64,000 nucleotides of DNA from Boswellia sacra (Eukaryota > Streptophyta > Magnoliopsida > Sapindales > Burseraceae), in NCBI GenBank assembly GCA_013180625.2, contig SNVD02002644.1, forward strand, positions 407,001 through 471,000, written 5' to 3'. The translations under genes and the position numbers were made by a program. Below, one piece after another: positions 1 through 9,829 of the stretch (position 1 is its first letter; each line of letters opens with the position of its first letter). Below the pieces are notes generated by a model, which saw nothing but the letters and a program-made list of their open reading frames with translations, was not told the origin of the DNA and searched no databases.

Positions 1-3000
1 ATTGCTGATTTGTTAAACTTAGATGAAACCTTCAAAGATGAAATTAAGGCTATGCTATTGATTGGCTCACTTTCGGATGAATTAGATCATTTGTGCATTA
101 CTCTTATCCATGGGAAAGATAAACTGTCTTTTGAAGAAGTTTGTTCTGCTTTGTTGAATTATGAAATTCGTAAGAAAGATCAAAGGGAACATAGGGATGA
201 GTCAATAGATGTATTGATAGTGAGAGGACGTAGTCAAAGTAGGAAACCAGGAAAAAGGAAAAAATCTTGGTCGAGGGGTAGATTAGGAAAAGATGAGTGT
301 GCCTTTTATCGTGAGAAAGGGCATTGGAAGAAAGATTGTCCTAAGTTGAAAAAGAAAGATCAAGGCAAGGCTATTTCCGATGCATGTGTTGTTGAGCGTG
401 AAGATGATAGTGAGTCAGATATATGTCTAGTTAGTCATCCATCCACTTCTGGTTCTGATGAATGGATTATGGATTCGGGTTGTACTTATCATATGTGTCC
501 ACATAAGGATTGGTTCTTTCAGTTTGAAGAGCTTGATTGTGAAGTTGTGTATATGGGCAATGATGATATTTTCCATACTGGTGGGATAGGTTCGATCCGT
601 TTGAGGAATCATGATGGACTGACTAGAGTTCTGACAAATGTTCGGTATGTACCGAAGTTGAAGAAGAATCTCATCTCTTTGGGAGCCTTAGAATCTAAAG
701 GTTGTAGTATATCTATTCGAGATGGTATTCTGAGGGTCACTTCAGGTGCTCTTGTGGTATTGAAAGGCACTAGGAGGAACAACTTGTATTACTATAATGG
801 TAGTATGGTTATTGGATCAGTTGCTATGGTTTCTGATAATGATACAGATTCAGAGATCACAAGACTGTGGCATATGCGTTTGGGACATGCAGGTGAGAAA
901 GCCTTATTCAGTTTGATGAAGCGAGGCTTATTGAAAGGTGCAAAGACCTGCAAGTTGGAATTTTGTGAGCACTGTGTTCTGGGAAAGCAGAAGAGAGTGA
1001 AATTTGGCACCACTATTTATAATATCAAGGGTATTCTTGATTATGTTCACTCAGATGTATGGGGACCTACTAAAACCGCATCGATAGGAGGAAGGCACTA
1101 CTTTGTTACTTTTGTTGATGACTTTTCCAGAAGAACTTGGGTGTACTGTTTGAAATCAAAAGATGATGTACTTAGTACTTTTCTTAAGTGAAAAAAGATG
1201 ATTGAGACACAAACTGGCAAGAAGATCAAGCATCTCAGAACAGATAATGGTGGTGAGTATTGCAGTGATCAATTTTTGAAATTGTGTCGTAATGAGGGTA
1301 TTATACGTCATTTTATTGTTAGAGGTACACTGCAGCAGAATGGAGTGGCAGAACGCATGAACCGGACATTGCTGGAGAAAGTTCGGTGTATGTTGTCCAA
1401 TGCTGGGTTGGACAAGGAATTTTGGGCTGAGGCTGTGACTTATGCGTGTCATCTCATTAATCGTCTACCTTCAGCTACTATTGGTGATAGAACTCCATTG
1501 GAGGTATGGTCTGGACAACCTGTTTCTGATTATGATTCTTTACATGTTTTTGGTTCTCCTGCATATTATCATGTGAAAGAATCTAAGCTGGATCCTAGAG
1601 CCAAGAAAGCGATTTTCTTGGGATTTGCTTCAGGAGTAAAAGGATATCGTCTTTGGTGTCCTAGTTCGAGGAAGATTGTATCCAGCAGAGATGTGATATT
1701 TGATGAGTCTTCAATATTGAAGAAATCAGAAAACCAGATAAAGGTGAATGGTACTCCACAGCAGGTGGAGCATACTCAGCAGCAGGTGGAGTTTGAAACG
1801 ATGACATTGAACCCAGTTAGATCTGTTGAGACAAATGATGGTACTCCTATGACAGATGGAGATTTAGGAGATGATGGTGAGGGTTCTACTCAGGAACCTC
1901 AACAGCAACAAGAATCTATTGCAGTTAATAGGCCAAGACGTGAGATTCGCAGACCTGCTCGATTTGCTGATATGGTGGCCTATGCACTTCCAATTGTAGA
2001 TGCTGATATTCCTTCCACTTATAGAGAGGCAGTCAGATATTCTGAAGTTGATGAGTGGAAGACAGCTATGAGTGAAGAGATGTAGTCTCTTCAGAAGAAT
2101 GAAACTTGGGAGCTAGCTCAACTACCGAAAGGTAAAAAGGCAATTGGGTGCAAATGGGTATATGCAAAGAAAGATGGATTTCCTGACAAGAATGACGTCC
2201 GCTACAAGGCAAGGTTGGTGGCTAAAGGCTACGCTCAGAGGGAAGGAATTGACTACAATGAGGTATTTTCTCTAGTTGTGAAACATTCTTCCATTAGAAT
2301 TTTGTTGGCCGTGGTAGCTCAGATGAATATGGAACTAGTTCAATTGGATGTAAAAACTGCATTTTTACATGGTGACTTGGAAGAGAACATCTATATGACT
2401 CAGCCAGAGGGATTCAAAGTTGCTGGTAAGGAAAATTTGATTTGCAAACTGAAAAGATCGCTTTATGGTTTGAAGCAATCTCCTAGACAGTGGTATAAGC
2501 GATTTGATCGGTTTATGGTGGGTCAGAGGTACACAAGAAGCAAATTTGATAATTGTGTATATTTTCAAAGGCTACATGATGGTTCTTTCATTTATCTACT
2601 CTTGTATGTTGATGATATGTTGATAGCTTCGACGAATGTCGAAGAAATTACAAAGTTGAAGACTCAGTTGAATCGAGAGTTTGAGATGAAAGATTTAGGA
2701 GAAGCTAAAAAGATTCTAGGTATGGAGATTAGCAGAGATAGAGGGAGAGGCAAGATTTGTTTGACTCAGAAGCAGTATCTTAAGAAGGTATTACAGCAGT
2801 TTGGCATTACAGAGCAGTCAAAACCTGTAAGTACCCCACTTGCTCCTCATATGAAGCTTAGTGCATCTTTATCTCCTAGTACAGATAAGGAACGAGAGTA
2901 TATGTCTCGAGTTCCATATGCTAATGCAGTTGGTAGCCTGATGTATGCTTTGGTGTGTACGAGACCCGACATTTCACATACAGTTGGAGTTGTGAGCAGG

Positions 3001-3571
3001 TACATGCATGATCCTGGTAAAGGACATTGGCAAGCAGTGAAATAGATTCTACGGTATTTGTTGAGACCCGTAGATGTTGGCTTAGTCTTTGAGAGGGATG
3101 ATACATGTGGTCAGTATGCTATTGGTTATGTTGATTCAGATTATGCTGGTGATTTAGATAAACGTCGGTCGACAACTGGTTATGTGTTTACTCTTGCAAG
3201 AGCACCAGTGAGTTGGAAGTCTACTTTGCAGTCTACAGTGGTTTTGTCTACCACAAAGGGCAATGACAGAGGCTGTGAAGGAAGCTATTTGGTTACAGGG
3301 ATTGCTGGATGAATTGGGAATTGGGCAGAAGAAGATCACTCTTTATTCTGACAGTCAGAGTGCTATCCACTTAGCAAAGAATCCAGTTTTCCATGTTCGT
3401 ACGAAGCATATTGATGTTCGGTATCATTTTGTGCGGGAGATCATTGATGAAGAAAGAATCTTACTTAAGAAGATTGAGACTGTCGAGAATCCCGCAGATA
3501 TGTTGACTAAGGCTGTGACAGCAATCAAGTTCACCCATTGTTTGGACTTGATCAACATTGTACGAGTTTGA
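1..3571 (+). pseudogene. copia gag-pol polyprotein, disabled
   Basis: One long frame (frame 1 up to about 3255, frame 2 after it) encodes a Tnt1/Tork-like polyprotein. Visible parts are the gag C-terminus, a CCHC zinc knuckle at about 298-339, the protease DSG motif near 472, the pre-integrase zinc region near 870-1000, the integrase core from about 1040, reverse transcriptase with YVDD near 2605-2620, and RNase H. It is broken by in-frame stops at 1189-1191 (TGA), 2083-2085 (TAG) and 3043-3045 (TAG). A deletion of roughly 11 nt at about 3256-3259 shifts the frame and removes a conserved acidic stretch of RNase H. The second zinc-knuckle Cys is Tyr. The element cannot make a working polyprotein. 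It starts outside the window. Confidence 0.92.
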
Positions 3572-3660
3572 CTGCGCCATTGGGCGCATTTGGAGGCGTT
3601 GCAGTTGTGATAGAGAATGTGAGAAAAAGAAAAAATTTGTGGTGGGTCGGTATATTCGCC

Positions 3661-3672
3661 AAGGTGGAGATT
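3661..3672 (+). other. polypurine tract before the 3' LTR
   Basis: AAGGTGGAGATT lies directly before the TGTTGAG start of the LTR, the usual plus-strand priming site layout of copia elements. Confidence 0.7.
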
Positions 3673-4233
3673 TGTTGAGCATTGTGGCTCATATGCAATG
3701 GGAGGAATTCCACATTGATTAAAGAACAAAAATTGAGTCTCATATGGGCTTATAAAAGGAAGCCATATGGGAGAAATTATGTGTTCCAATTGAAATATCA
3801 TTCAACCCCCCCATAATTGTAAGGTCTCACATATAAGACTTTATAGTTTAAGAGCCTTTTATTAAGGACCTTAAAGTTTGTAATATTTGCTTTTTTCTCC
3901 TTTGTTTTGGGTATTTATGGTATTGCCCAATTGTTTCGGTAATTACAGTTTGACTCAACTATTTGGGTAATTACAGTTTGACCTAATAGTTGTAGTATTT
4001 ATATTGTGACCTAAAAGTTTGTAATTCTCTTTGAAGATAGTGGAAGATTTCTTCAGCGGCGCCCGAGGACGTAGGTATTTATACTGAACCTCGTTAAATC
4101 TTGGTGTTCTTTCTATTTCTGCATTGTGGTTGATTGGTTACCTCTTTAGTTGCTATTATATTCAATTATCTAGCATAGTTTGTATTGTACATTTGAGTTG
4201 TTCTATTGGTTATTGCTTCCGCTGTGCATAACA
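3673..4233 (+). repeat. 3' LTR of the copia element
   Basis: It starts TGTTGAGC and ends GCATAACA, giving the TG...CA ends of an LTR of about 561 bp. A TATA-like TATAAAA sits at 3751-3757 and would be the element's promoter. The right edge is fixed because sequence from 4234 onward matches the P450 3' flank at 18632 onward. The 5' LTR is not in the window, so LTR identity and insertion age cannot be judged. Confidence 0.82.
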
Positions 4234-4647
4234 GATTAAGAACCGTTGAGCTTCAACTTTGTTGTTACTTCTAAATTGTAAAGCTTTTGGATTATAGAAT
4301 GAAGCTAAAGACAATAAATAATTTTGGTACACAATCAAATTAATCTATACAATTTGACATAATTTTATTAAATGAGTAATTAATATGTCATATATTATGA
4401 CTTCATTTATTTATTATCATTTTTACTCACTCAACCATATTTTAACAATTTAGACCGTATGAATTGATTCTATATATATGTAGCATTATTTGAAATGCAC
4501 CCATAAATTGAATTGTTGCCCGTGGCTCATATTAGAATAAGTCACTCCTTTACCTAAATGTCTTGGTACGTGAAAGTGAAAATCCATTTATTTCTACAAT
4601 ACTCTCCCTTGGATTAACGAGATGCAACATTACTATGGAAAGATGCT
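4234..4647 (+). repeat. P450 3'-flank copy A (direct)
   Basis: This stretch is collinear with 18632-19040, downstream of the intact P450, and inverted relative to about 8770-9155. Shared landmarks are the TTCTAAATTGTAAAGCTTT block, a GAAATGCACCCATAAATTGAA block and a CTCCCTTGGATTAACGAGATG block. Its orientation implies a plus-strand P450 copy to the left, beyond the retrotransposon and outside the window. A 44-bp unit (4602-4645) is followed by a second copy that the next element splits. Confidence 0.85.
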
Positions 4648-4655
4648 CTCCCTTA

Positions 4656-5202
4656 TAGGGATGGCAATGGGGCGGGGCGGGTCCGGGGCGGCCGGTACCC
4701 AGCCCCGTCCCGTTCAAATTTTTTTTGCCCCGCCCCGCCCCATTGCCCCGTTGCGGGGCGGGGCGGGGCGGGGCAAAAAAATTTTGAACAAATTAGACTC
4801 ACCCCGCCCCGCCCCTAAACATTTATATTTTTGCAATTAACCCCCTATAATATTTTTATTTTTTGCAATCAACCCCCTATAAAATTTACAACCTCTAATT
4901 TTTATCATATTATTTTACTTACTGTCAACCCTCTAATATATTCAAACGTGTTACAATCACTCATAATAATATCATTTAAGTCCCAATAGTTTATTTTTTA
5001 TCACATATACCCTTATACTGTGCGGGGCGGGGCGGGTCGAACGGGGCTAAATGTTAGACCCGGACCCTGACCCGCCCCTACCGGAGCAGATTTTTTTTGC
5101 CCCAGACCCGTCCCAAAACAGTTTTGGGGCGAGTCTTGCCCCGCCCCATTTGTTCGGGGCAAACCGGGGTCCTGGACCTGGCGGAGCAAATTGCCACCCC
5201 TA
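4656..5202. mobile_element. Non-autonomous hAT element, GC-rich ends
   Basis: A 547-bp element begins TAGGGATGGCAATGGGG and ends in the near-complement TTGCCACCCCTA. It is flanked by perfect 8-bp target duplications CTCCCTTA (4648-4655 and 5203-5210). Subterminal arms are strings of GGGGCGGGGC and its complement; the centre is AT-rich. The open frames inside are low-complexity and encode nothing recognisable. The uninterrupted paralogous sequence is at about 19020-19065. TIR type and 8-bp duplication place it in the hAT superfamily. Confidence 0.9.
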
Positions 5203-5210
5203 CTCCCTTA

Positions 5211-5404
5211 GATTAACGAGATGCGATATCACTATAAAAAGATGCGATGAAATAAAAATTATATAATAGATATCCATGCATCTATCTAATCATAGAATGT
5301 CATGTTAAAGGAAAAAAAAAATTCTATAGTGTGCGCGTGTGTGCGTATAGTGTGAATGTACGCGTGTGTGTGTGTGTCTAGGATCAACTTTTTCTCCTCT
5401 TTAA
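5211..5404. other. End of 3'-flank copy A and rearrangement junction
   Basis: After the target duplication, 3'-flank sequence runs to about 5260 and then diverges. A GT/GC-rich simple repeat at about 5329-5376 follows, and from about 5405 the sequence matches, inverted, the upstream region of the intact P450. The simple repeat therefore sits at the join between a 3' flank and an inverted 5' flank, with no P450 body between them. No gene is seen. Confidence 0.65.
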
Positions 5405-5757
5405 GTCAATTAAATTGTAATCAAAGAGAAGGTTCTTTAATTAATTAGTAGATAAAGTAGATCACTTATACGACAACTATACCCCTTTAATTATTGCCAA
5501 AACCGCCCATGTCCCCCTCTTTATCTCATATTTTCATTTACTTTTAATATAAAGCATTTTTAGCCAAGAATCAAGTATGATACAATAAACTTAGGCTCAT
5601 AAGTACAACTAACAAGTCATCAAAAATACAATAACTTGAATTGACTTGCCAATATCATAAACAGATAGATTTTACGGTAACAAACAAAGAAAAAGTTTGA
5701 ATCCCATCAAGTGAATTTATCGAGAGAGACCATAGAGGACACACCAAAAATTGAAAG

Positions 5758-6182
5758 TGACAAAATGACCTGGTCGGGGTCAAGGATCTAGAAAACTCAA
5801 ACGTTTGGGGTTGGAAATTGTCCAAAAATTGGTGAAATTGGCCAACGACAGAGCAATTTTTCTGCCCGACCGAGGGCTCGAAATTGAATCCGAGATGTAA
5901 TTGAAATTAAGATTATGTTAAATAAATTTTATATCCCTTAAATTATAATATTTATTTATAGCCCTTTATATAAATTTAAGTCTATTTTTTAATTTTTTAA
6001 AATAGTCAAACAACTCAAAACCCAGCCTATACCATACTTTAAAAAATTAAATAAAAAATATTGTAACCAAGGCTCAAACTTCTTCCTTATATCAAAACAA
6101 TATAGTGCACTATCACTGGGCTCTAACGTATCTTACATTAACTTATGACTGCCAAAAATATATATAGGATATTAAAAGTTTC

Positions 6183-6226
<44 letters not shown>

Positions 6227-6348
6227 CTCGGGTTTTAATCCCGATTATTGAAAAACCCAACCTCGATCTCAAAAAAAAATTCTAAGAAATTTTTCGGGGC
6301 CGGATTCAAATATTGGGCCAGCCCCAGCCTTAGGTTTTGTCATCTCAA
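5758..6348. mobile_element. Insertion with short inverted ends, probable non-autonomous DNA transposon
   Basis: Alignment with 14870-15430 shows about 590 bp present only here. The ends are TGACAAAATGACC and, inverted, TGAGATGACAAAACC. Flanking ATTGAAAG (5750-5757) and ATGGAAAG (6349-6356) look like a slightly decayed 8-bp duplication. A (TA)n tract lies at about 6189-6226. No coding capacity is seen. The transposon class is uncertain; an 8-bp duplication would suit hAT. Confidence 0.6.
6189..6226. repeat. (TA)n microsatellite
   Basis: About 19 perfect TA units lie inside the 5758-6348 insertion. Confidence 0.95.
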
Positions 6349-6695
6349 ATGGAAAGTCGTAGAATTATAGAGTTTGTAGCAAGGATTCACCATATAAAAT
6401 AATATGAGCAAAAATTAATCAAATTTGGCCACTTTATCTTCAAGCGGAAGTCTCAAAAAACCCCACTCTCTCCATAGCTCCTCTTCCCTCGGCCAGTTCA
6501 CTGCCTTCTCTCTCTCTTTTTAATTTATTTATTTCACACCACTGTCACATCATTTGCTAAAGCACCACTTTCATTTTATTAACATTGTTTTTCTCTTTGT
6601 GGGCTTAATCTTTTATATTGGCTAGGCCCACAGCCGACGTTGAGATGGACCCAGCAGAAATTATAGCTCCACAAATAAGAGTTTGGTTGCCTCTC

Positions 6696-6870
6696 AATTT
6701 CCCGTATCGATTTTTTTTATTTTTTCTTTGTTACATTAAATATGAAAATTTATGAAATTTGTCGATTGTTATTATATAGACCCCTATGAGATTCATAATT
6801 ATTTGTAAAGAAAAATATCATGATATTAATTATTAAAAAAACCATATGAGAGTAGTATAATATATTTGAA
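6696..6870 (+). repeat. Unit-boundary repeat F, copy 1
   Basis: This matches about 23405-23590 in the same orientation and about 8050-8255 inverted. Landmarks are a T-rich run, a TTACATTAAATATGAAAATTT block, a GAGATTCATAATTATT block and ATTAATTATTAAAAAA. A short inverted piece also occurs at about 14868-14914. Copies border the P450 units on both sides in opposite orientation. Confidence 0.75.
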
Positions 6871-7029
6871 AAAGGAGAACCCGACATTAATCCTTGTATC
6901 TCATTTATTGCAGCTAAACCCTTATCGTAGTTGTCTCACTTGGTGGAAGTCAACACCAAATGGAATTTCAAAGGGCTTACTTGGGGACTCTTGGGAGTGG
7001 CCAAAATATAATTTTGACATATTTTAAAA

Positions 7030-7225
7030 TCAATAATGTTACATTAATAATCTACATATAATTTAAATTACACAATCTGATATGATAGTCTATAATATAA
7101 AATCTTATTAAAGATGTAACTTTTTTCATTCTCTTTTATTTTTCTTTTTTTAGTGAATTTTTGTAAGTTAAATTTTTATATTAGATTGTAGAATTTAGGT
7201 TGTATATAAATTATAAATCTAGTAC
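7030..7225. mobile_element. MITE-like element, copy 1
   Basis: The two ends are imperfect inverted repeats of about 40 bp: the left side has TAATTTAAATTACACAATCTG and the right side carries its near complement around ATTAGATTGTAGAATTTAGG. The middle is T-rich and has no frame. A related element is at 8300-8496. Boundaries are approximate. Confidence 0.55.
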
Positions 7226-7226
7226 T

Positions 7227-7955
7227 ACTATTGTGGGATTGGTCTTTCTCATATTGCAACCCAATAGTTTTTTTTGGTTACTTTTTTGTTTTAAATTTTT
7301 TCCATTCTAATTGTTGTATTTAGCATTTCATTAAGGGACAAGACTAATTACCTTCTACTGACTAAGTGTAATTCTTTTTCTATTCAATAAAGTTTTTTTT
7401 TCTTGTGTTAATGTATGGAAAGTTGAGTGCAGATTTTTCCAAACCGAGGAAATTTACATGATCTCTTCACAAAAAGCATGAGTTATGCATTTGGGGAAAA
7501 TAATCAACGTAAACCCAGAAAAACATTAATTAGGATATTTGAAACCTAATAAAAGATTTTTTTATTACTATTTTTCATTTTCTTTGCATGTCCAGAACTT
7601 TCAAATCACAACAGTTTCAACGATTTAAATATTTTTCGACACGCTCTTTGAACCTGATTGCTTATTTGAGTTTGCAAAGATCCTTTTGTTTCTATCTAGG
7701 GTTCTAATATATTCATCCTATTTCGAGAAAAAAGGGTTTAGCGTACGAGCCGATTTTAAATGGATTATAATTGCTGACGGTTAAATTTTTAATTACTGAT
7801 TTCTCAATAGCTTCACTTATATAGGAGAATTGATGTAGGATACTTATTTCATTTTTTAAGTTATTCTTTTTAATTGGCAGATATAAAATAAAAATAATTC
7901 ATGAATAAATTGTCTGGGAACAATAATTTTATCATTCTTTTTTAAGAATAATGAA
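7227..7955 (-). repeat. Partial inverted 3'-flank copy D and unassigned AT-rich DNA
   Basis: About 7590-7750 matches 9190-9360 in the same orientation and 18451-18600 inverted, sharing the CATCCTATTTCGAGAAAAAA block. It is the gene-proximal part of a minus-strand P450 3' flank, but no P450 sequence adjoins it. An ACTTATATAGGAGAA motif at about 7816 resembles the sequence beside the truncated pseudogene near 9826. The rest holds nothing recognisable. Confidence 0.6.
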
Positions 7956-7956
7956 C

Positions 7957-8050
7957 AAGAATTAATTGGATGATTGTTATATTGACCTTGATCAGTTATG
8001 AATAAGAATTAATTGGATGATTGTTATATTGACCTTGATCAGGTATGAAT
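7957..8050. repeat. 47-bp tandem duplication
   Basis: Two nearly identical adjacent 47-bp units, 7957-8003 and 8004-8050, each start AAGAATTAATTGGATGATTG; they differ by about one base. Near identity suggests a recent duplication. Confidence 0.93.
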
Positions 8051-8255
8051 ATGTAGTAATAATTATTTATTATTAATTTTCTGAATACTCTCTTATGTTA
8101 ATAATTAATAGTCGTAAAGGTTTTTTTAAATAATTATAAATCTTGCATGGATCTATGATAACAACAATCAAAAAATTTATTAAATTCTCACAGTTAATGT
8201 GACAGGGAAAAAAAAAACCTGTATATGAGAATCTGAGAGACCTTCATTTACTATT
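8050..8255 (-). repeat. Unit-boundary repeat F, copy 2 (inverted)
   Basis: On the minus strand this matches 23405-23620. Around 8240-8270 it carries the uninterrupted target sequence of the large hAT element (CAAATAG, then AAATGAAG, then GTCTCTCAG), so it serves as the empty site for that insertion. Confidence 0.78.
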
Positions 8256-8299
8256 TGCGGTGTTTTAATTTCTCACTTAATAAACTAAGTAATTTTATT

Positions 8300-8496
8300 G
8301 ATGAATAGTATTAGACTTATAACTTATAGATAACCTAAATTCTACAACTTGATGTAACAGTCTACAAGATAAAAGCTCGCTAGAAGAGAAAAAAAAACAA
8401 AAAAAAACTTAAAGAAGTTACATATTCAATATGATTTTATCATTAGACTACCATTTTAGGTTTTAGAGTTGAGTTACATTGTATGTATAAGATTAC
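8300..8496. mobile_element. MITE-like element, copy 2
   Basis: The ends are related inverted repeats, TTAGACTTATAACTTATAG at the left and a near complement ending CATTGTATGTATAAGATTA at the right. The collinear sequence near 19285-19300 lacks it, which supports a discrete insertion in this copy. Same family as the element at 7030-7225. Exact edges and target duplication are uncertain. Confidence 0.6.
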
Positions 8497-9545
8497 TTTT
8501 AATGATTTAAGAAATCAAGACTACCAATTGAGTATCTATCAAGAAAGATTTATCATAATGAGTATTTGTCGAGGATCATATTTTAGACATATGTGCACGG
8601 TATAGTATTTTTCTCTTAATTAATGTTTATCTTACTAGATTTTATTGGCAAGGTTTTTAACCCAAAATTTAAGCACATTCAATGCCACTTTTTAATTCAT
8701 TAGATAATTGAGACTTTTTTATGAGATTTTCATTTCATTGAATTTTTCTATAGTAAATTTGCATCTCGTTAATCGAAGGGGAAGGGGGGAGTGTTGTGGA
8801 AATAAACATATTTTCACTTTCACATATCAAGGCATTTAGCATGGCAGTGGCTCACTGTAATAGGAGTCACAAGCTACAATTCAATTTATGGGTGCATTTC
8901 AATAATGCTGCATACAATTATTTCATACAATATAAATTGGTAAAATGTGGTGGAGTGAGTAAAAATGATAATAAATGAAGGAAGTCATAATATATAACGT
9001 ATTAATTACTCATTTAATAAAATTATGTCAAATTGTATAGATCACTTTGATTGTATATCAAAATTATTCATTGTCCGTAGCTTCATTCTGTAATCCAAAA
9101 AGATTTACAGTGTCAGAAGTAATAACAAAGTTAAAGCTCAAAGCTTCTTAATCCTCCTATAATTTGGATTCTTTCATTTGCAATCTTTTTCTTTTGTTCC
9201 TCTGTTTCATATTCTTAAATCACAACAGTTTAAATGATTTTACTATTTTTCTACCCTCTCTTAATTTGAACTTGGTTATTTATTTGAGTTTGCGAAGATG
9301 CTTTCTTTGTAGGGGTTTTAATTTATTCATCCTATTTCGAGAAAAAAAGTTATAGCGTACAATAATAGCTGAAAATAATATAATTCAGTTTATACATATA
9401 TATATATATATTGAAAATAATATAATTCAATATATATATATATATTGTTTGCTTGTTATTATTAAATTTATTAACAACAACCATCAAATTTAAGTGTTTT
9501 CTTTTATTCAAAAACAAAAACTGTAAAAATCTTAATAGATACAAG
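8497..9545 (-). repeat. Inverted P450 3'-flank copy B
   Basis: On the minus strand this is collinear with 18075-19290, downstream of the intact P450, and directly follows the P450 pseudogene at 9611-9824. It keeps the GGATTAAGAAG site that in copy A is occupied by the copia element. An AT-repeat palindrome at about 9395-9446 (a TATATATA run, a GAAAATAATATAATTCA spacer, a second TA run) is a local addition. The two frames of 60-64 codons here are chance. Confidence 0.85.
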
Positions 9546-9610
9546 CAAACAACTTTGACTCTTCTTCACAACTGGTGGCAGATCAACACTGCTATCGCTT
9601 CAGTTTGAGT

Positions 9611-9824
9611 CTATGCAATAGGCGGTGGATGATATGTAATGGGAATCAGCAACATATCATCTTTTCTCCTAACTGTTATCCCGAAGGATTGTGTCATGTC
9701 CAAATCTTCATGCTTCACTCCATTAGGAAGCTAGTTTCCAAGCTCGACATTGGCAACATCGAATGACAGTCTTGGACATATCTTCCTTCCGGCACCAAAT
9801 GACATGAATTCAAAATGAGTCTTC
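9611..9824 (-). pseudogene. CYP71-type P450 pseudogene, 3' end only
   Basis: The minus strand aligns with the last part of exon 2 of the intact gene (about 17755-17995). It retains the heme-binding loop with the Cys codon, the HEDLDM stretch and the same final codons and TAG stop (9611-9613), followed by the same 3' UTR. Relative to the intact gene it lost 31 bp and gained about 4 bp in the segment encoding [15 protein letters not shown]; this keeps the frame but creates an internal TAG. Homology ends abruptly at about 9824, so most of exon 2 and all of exon 1 are absent. It is a truncated, non-functional paralogue in inverted orientation. Confidence 0.93.
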
Positions 9825-9829
9825 TTTAT

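Larger units (their letters stand above)
1..4233 (+). mobile_element. Ty1/copia LTR retrotransposon, 3' part, decayed
   Basis: The internal region runs in from the left edge, so the 5' LTR, primer binding site and start of gag are outside the window. Domains follow the copia order gag, protease, integrase, reverse transcriptase, RNase H, then a polypurine tract and a 3' LTR. It is inserted in the 3' flank of a P450 unit: the sequence just after the LTR (from 4234) is collinear with 18632 onward, which lacks the element. The target duplication is probably about 5 bp starting at GATTA, but the left side cannot be seen. Confidence 0.93.
5405..6695 (-). repeat. Inverted copy of the P450 upstream region
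   Basis: Read on the minus strand, this matches about 14870-15775, the 5' flank of the intact P450. Shared blocks include the AGGTTCTTTAATTAATTAG region, the GATAGATTTT region near 5665, the GTTTGTAGCAAGG block near 6373 and the GGGCTTAATCTTTTATATT block near 6602. It is interrupted by an insertion (5758-6348) that copy 2 lacks; conversely it lacks the MITE found at 15433-15637. It looks like the promoter side of a minus-strand P450 whose body is missing. Confidence 0.82.

Noticed and set aside
4622..5266. Pro/Gly-rich frames in the small hAT
   Set aside because: They reflect the GGGGC/CCCCG arrays and contain no domain.
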